Assembly: GCF_014648635.1 (NCBI RefSeq)
Contig: NZ_BMRM01000002.1
Span: forward strand, 1-64,000
From: Streptomyces cinerochromogenes
GTDB taxonomy: Bacteria > Actinomycetota > Actinomycetes > Streptomycetales > Streptomycetaceae
DNA: 64,000 nt
Direction: 5' to 3'
Below, piece after piece: positions 61,487-64,000 of this stretch; position 1 is the stretch's first letter, and the number at the start of each line of letters is the position of its first letter. Below the pieces are notes generated by a model. That model was not told where the DNA came from, did not search any database, and saw only the letters and a list, made by a program, of their open reading frames with translations. The position numbers and the translations under genes were made by a program.

Positions 61487-62566
61487 ATGCCCGTCACCGC
61501 GGCCGGCAGAGGCCGACTGACCGATCTTCCCGTGCTGCTGGTCGCGGTGGTCTGGGGCTCCAGCTATCTGGCCGCCAAGGGCGTGACCACGGAGCGGACC
61601 GTGCTCGCCGTGCTGGTGCTGCGGTTCGCCGTGGCGCTGCCGGTGCTGGCAGCCGCCGGGTGGCGGCGGCTGCGCGCGCTGAGCGCGGTGCAGCTGCGCG
61701 GCGCCGGGCTGCTGGGGCTGGTCCTCGCCGGGATCTTCCTGCTGGAGACGTACGGGGTGGTGCACACCTCGGCGACGAACGCCGGGCTGATCATCAGCCT
61801 GACGATGGTGTTCACCCCGCTCGCCGAGAGCCGGGTGCGCGGCACCCGGCTGCCCGGGTCCTTCATGGGGGCGGCCGGGCTGTCGGTGCTGGGCGTGGCC
61901 CTGCTGACCCAGGGCGCGGGCTTCACCGCCCCGACCGGCGGCGACCTGCTGATGCTCGGGGCGGCCGTCGCCCGTACCGTGCACGTCCTCGCCATGTCCC
62001 GCATGGAGTCGGTGCGCGGGGCGGACGCGCTGTCGCTGACCACCGTCCAACTGGGCGGGGCGGTCCTCGTGTTCGCCGCTCTGGTGGCACTGCCGGGCAC
62101 CGGTGCCTCACCGTGGTCGGCGGCGGCCGCCTTCGACGGCGGGGACTGGCTGGAGCTGGTGTACCTGTCCGTGTTCTGCACGTTGTTCGCGTTCTTCGTG
62201 CAGATGTGGGCGGTCCGTCGCACCTCTCCGTCCCGGGTCAGCCTGCTGCTCGGCACGGAGCCGGTGTGGGCCGCGGCCGTCGGCATCGCCGTGGGCGGTG
62301 ACCGGCCGGGCGTGCCCGGCCTGCTCGGCGCGGTCCTGGTGCTCGCCGGTACGGCGTGGGGGCGGACGGTGGCCGATCGCGAGCGGGGAGCCGGTGCGGA
62401 CGGCGCGGCAGACGGCGGGAAGGGCGGTGGGAAGGGCGACCGGAGGGGCCGTGGGGTCGTGGCGGCCGGCGGTGTCCCCGAGGGTGCTGGGGGTGCCCCC
62501 GGGGGCACCGGGGGTGTCCCCGAAGGCGCCGGTGGTGTCCCCGAAGGCGAGGCGAGGACGCCTTGA
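61487..62566 (+). CDS. DMT superfamily (EamA) transporter
   Basis: The 359-aa product has about ten hydrophobic segments in two EamA repeats: the first starts VLLVAVVWGSSYLAAKG, and the second ends RVSLLLGTEPVWAAAVGIAV and LGAVLVLAGTAWG. ATG 61487 is preceded by GAGGAG at 7 bases, which decides the start over a GTG at 61481. The C-terminal 50 residues are Gly/Ala/Arg-rich and end in four heptad repeats (GGVPEGA), absent from usual family members. The substrate is unknown; many members export amino acids or metabolites. It converges with hutI. Confidence 0.88.
   Translation: MPVTAAGRGRLTDLPVLLVAVVWGSSYLAAKGVTTERTVLAVLVLRFAVALPVLAAAGWRRLRALSAVQLRGAGLLGLVLAGIFLLETYGVVHTSATNAGLIISLTMVFTPLAESRVRGTRLPGSFMGAAGLSVLGVALLTQGAGFTAPTGGDLLMLGAAVARTVHVLAMSRMESVRGADALSLTTVQLGGAVLVFAALVALPGTGASPWSAAAAFDGGDWLELVYLSVFCTLFAFFVQMWAVRRTSPSRVSLLLGTEPVWAAAVGIAVGGDRPGVPGLLGAVLVLAGTAWGRTVADRERGAGADGAADGGKGGGKGDRRGRGVVAAGGVPEGAGGAPGGTGGVPEGAGGVPEGEARTP
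62468..62551 (+). repeat. 21-bp coding tandem repeat (GGVPEGA)
   Basis: Four 21-base units encode GGVPEGA, GGAPGGT, GGVPEGA and GGVPEGE at the end of the DMT transporter. They are probably recent slippage products. Confidence 0.85.
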
Positions 62567-62602
62567 CCGGTGTCCCCGCCTCCCGGGCTCGCCGGCGTCC
62601 GG

Positions 62603-63778
62603 TCAGACGACCCGTACGCCCTTCCGCCACACCCCGCTGACCAGCGGTACGCCCGGCCGGTAGGCCAGGTGGACGTGGCTGGGGGCGTCGAGGAGGGTGA
62701 GGTCGGCGCGGGCACCGGGGGCGAGGCGGCCGATGTCGGTGCGGCGGAGGGCGGCGGCGCCGCCCGCCGTGGCCGACCAGACCGCCTCGTCCGGGGTCAT
62801 CCGCATGTCGCGGACGGCCAGGGCGATGCAGAAGGGCACGGAGGAGGTGAAGGACGAACCGGGGTTGCAGTCCGTGGAGAGGGCGACCGTCACCCCGGCG
62901 TCCAGCAGGCGGCGGGCGTCCGGCCACTCGGCGCGGGTGGAGAACTCGGCGCCGGGCAGCAGCGTGGCGACCGTGTCGCTGTGCGCGAGGGCGTCGACGT
63001 CCGCGTCCGTCAGGTGGGTGCAGTGGTCGGCGCTGGCCGCGTCCAGTTCGACGGCCAGCTGGACGCCCGGGCCGTAGGAGAGCTGGTTGGCGTGGATGCG
63101 CGGGTGCAGGCCCTTCGCCTTGCCCGCCGTGAGGATCGCGCGGGCCTGGTCGCCGTCGAAGGCGCCCTTCTCGCAGAAGACGTCGATCCAGCGGGCGTGC
63201 GGCGCGCAGGCGTCCAGCATCTCGCCGGTGACCAGGGCGACATAGGCCGCCGGGTCGTCGGCGTGGTCGGGGCTGACGATGTGCGCGCCGAGGTACGTCA
63301 CCTCGTCGGTGTGCTTCGCCGCGAGGCGCAGGGCGCGGGACTCGTCCTCGACGGTCAGGCCGTAGCCCGACTTCGTCTCGAAGGTGGTGGTGCCCTGGCG
63401 GAGGGCCTCGGCGAGGTAGCGGGTGAGGTTCGCCTCCAGTTCCGCGTCGCTCGCGGCCCGGGTGGCGGCGACCGTGGTGCGGATGCCGCCGGCCGTGTAG
63501 GAGCGGCCGGACATGCGGGCGTTGAACTCCTGCGTCCGGTCGCCCGCGAAGACCAGGTGGGAGTGGGAGTCCACGAAGCCCGGCAGCACCGCCCGGCCGC
63601 CCGCGTCGACCCGGTTGTCAGTGGCGGGTGCTTTGCTTGACTCACCGGTCCACGCGACACGGTCGCCGTCGATGACGACGGCCGCGTCCTGGATCAGACC
63701 GAGAGGGGAGCCGTCACCGAGGGAGGGGTCGTTGGTGACCAGCGTGGCGATGTTGGTGATGACGGTGCTGCTGCTCAT
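62603..63778 (-). CDS. hutI: imidazolonepropionase, histidine degradation
   Basis: The 391-aa amidohydrolase opens the ring of imidazolone propionate to N-formimidoyl-L-glutamate, the third step of histidine catabolism. Metal ligands lie in [17 protein letters not shown] (the HxH pair), in [11 protein letters not shown] and DHCTHL, and in the late Asp of STDCNPGS. The family [13 protein letters not shown] and FETKSGYGL segments are present. It is preceded by the partial hutF gene with a 20-base gap, so the two are one operon. The stop converges with the DMT transporter gene. Confidence 0.96.
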   Translation of the reverse strand: MSSSTVITNIATLVTNDPSLGDGSPLGLIQDAAVVIDGDRVAWTGESSKAPATDNRVDAGGRAVLPGFVDSHSHLVFAGDRTQEFNARMSGRSYTAGGIRTTVAATRAASDAELEANLTRYLAEALRQGTTTFETKSGYGLTVEDESRALRLAAKHTDEVTYLGAHIVSPDHADDPAAYVALVTGEMLDACAPHARWIDVFCEKGAFDGDQARAILTAGKAKGLHPRIHANQLSYGPGVQLAVELDAASADHCTHLTDADVDALAHSDTVATLLPGAEFSTRAEWPDARRLLDAGVTVALSTDCNPGSSFTSSVPFCIALAVRDMRMTPDEAVWSATAGGAAALRRTDIGRLAPGARADLTLLDAPSHVHLAYRPGVPLVSGVWRKGVRVV

Positions 63779-63798
63779 GGTGTCCTCGTGGGTGATCG

Positions 63799-64000
63799 TC
63801 AGGCGCGGAGGGCTTCGACTGCCCGCGCGAGGGCGTGCGGCACGTCGGGTACGAGCGTGTGCGCCCCGTCGCGTACGACATGCCGCCCGCCCACGACCGT
63901 ATGCCGGACGTCCGCTGCCGTCGCCGCGAATACGGCCGTCTCGGCGCCCAGCCTGGGCAGCGGCCCGGCCGTCCTGACGGAGTCCAGGGCGACCGTCGTC
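63799..64000 (-). CDS. hutF: formimidoylglutamate deiminase, C-terminal part (cut by window edge)
   Basis: The last 66 codons of a leftward gene are visible. Decoded text includes [37 protein letters not shown] and [13 protein letters not shown]. This matches the C-terminus of HutF-type amidohydrolases, which convert formimidoylglutamate to formylglutamate. The start lies outside the window. It ends 20 bases before the hutI ATG. The position next to hutI strengthens the call; the AEVVFxAxxxDVxHVVVGG pattern is common to several amidohydrolases. Confidence 0.82.
   Translation of the reverse strand, partial: TTVALDSVRTAGPLPRLGAETAVFAATAADVRHTVVGGRHVVRDGAHTLVPDVPHALARAVEALRA

Overview
This is a high-GC actinobacterial chromosome segment, almost certainly Streptomyces. 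Third codon positions are nearly all G or C, GTG starts are common, and the window carries whiB, a coenzyme F420 biosynthesis pair, five LytR-CpsA-Psr proteins and a SigB-family sigma factor with partner-switching regulators. From memory, the gene order matches the S. coelicolor chromosome core between an rRNA operon and the hut genes. The species cannot be named from the sequence alone. No prophage, insertion sequence, CRISPR array or tRNA gene was seen.

Layout, left to right. Bases 1-430 are the promoter and leader region of an rRNA operon transcribed leftward; the 16S gene lies just outside the window. Next come a SpoIIM-like membrane protein (-) and an RDD membrane protein (+), which are divergent, and an unknown protein. 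A leftward sugar and one-carbon cluster follows (7-11 kb back to 3.6 kb): phosphomannomutase, a Trm112-like protein, a SIS-domain protein, mannose-6-phosphate isomerase, a CDF metal transporter and S-adenosylhomocysteinase. A decayed fructose-PTS EIIB fragment sits inside it. A DUF3499 protein, a zincin-like protein, a secreted DUF5719 protein and a 1268-aa membrane glycosyltransferase lead to whiB (18.2 kb).

To the right of whiB, a leaderless-looking short ORF ending in a run of cysteine codons precedes cysteine dioxygenase, followed by fbiA and fbiB of F420 synthesis and an AlkA-like DNA glycosylase. Then come a mannose-1-phosphate guanylyltransferase, a secreted peptidoglycan-recognition amidase, a TIGR03089 protein and a cell-envelope block (27-36.8 kb) with five LCP ligases, a GT2 glycosyltransferase and a thioesterase. 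ManA, phosphomannomutase and ManC together make GDP-mannose. The LCP proteins and glycosyltransferases probably build or attach wall polymers.

From 36.9 kb: a Cys-rich copper-storage-type protein, a large secreted protein joining an EEP nuclease-like domain to SGNH hydrolase and fibronectin-III domains, an acyl-CoA dehydrogenase, a UDP-glucose dehydrogenase-family enzyme, a CGNR protein, two tandem VOC proteins, an apparently inactive dipeptidase paralogue beside an active one, purE-purK, a GtrA protein, a two-component system (draRK-like) and a POT peptide transporter. From 53.9 kb a leftward surface-protein operon encodes two sortase substrates (LAETG and LPQTG) plus two membrane-anchored Ig-like proteins. 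The window ends with an anti-sigma kinase, an anti-anti-sigma protein, a sigma factor, a DMT exporter, hutI and the 3' end of hutF.

The most noteworthy items are the poly-Cys leader upstream of cysteine dioxygenase, the EEP/SGNH/FN3 fusion, the metal-ligand-less dipeptidase next to its active paralogue, and the duplicated-domain sortase-substrate operon.
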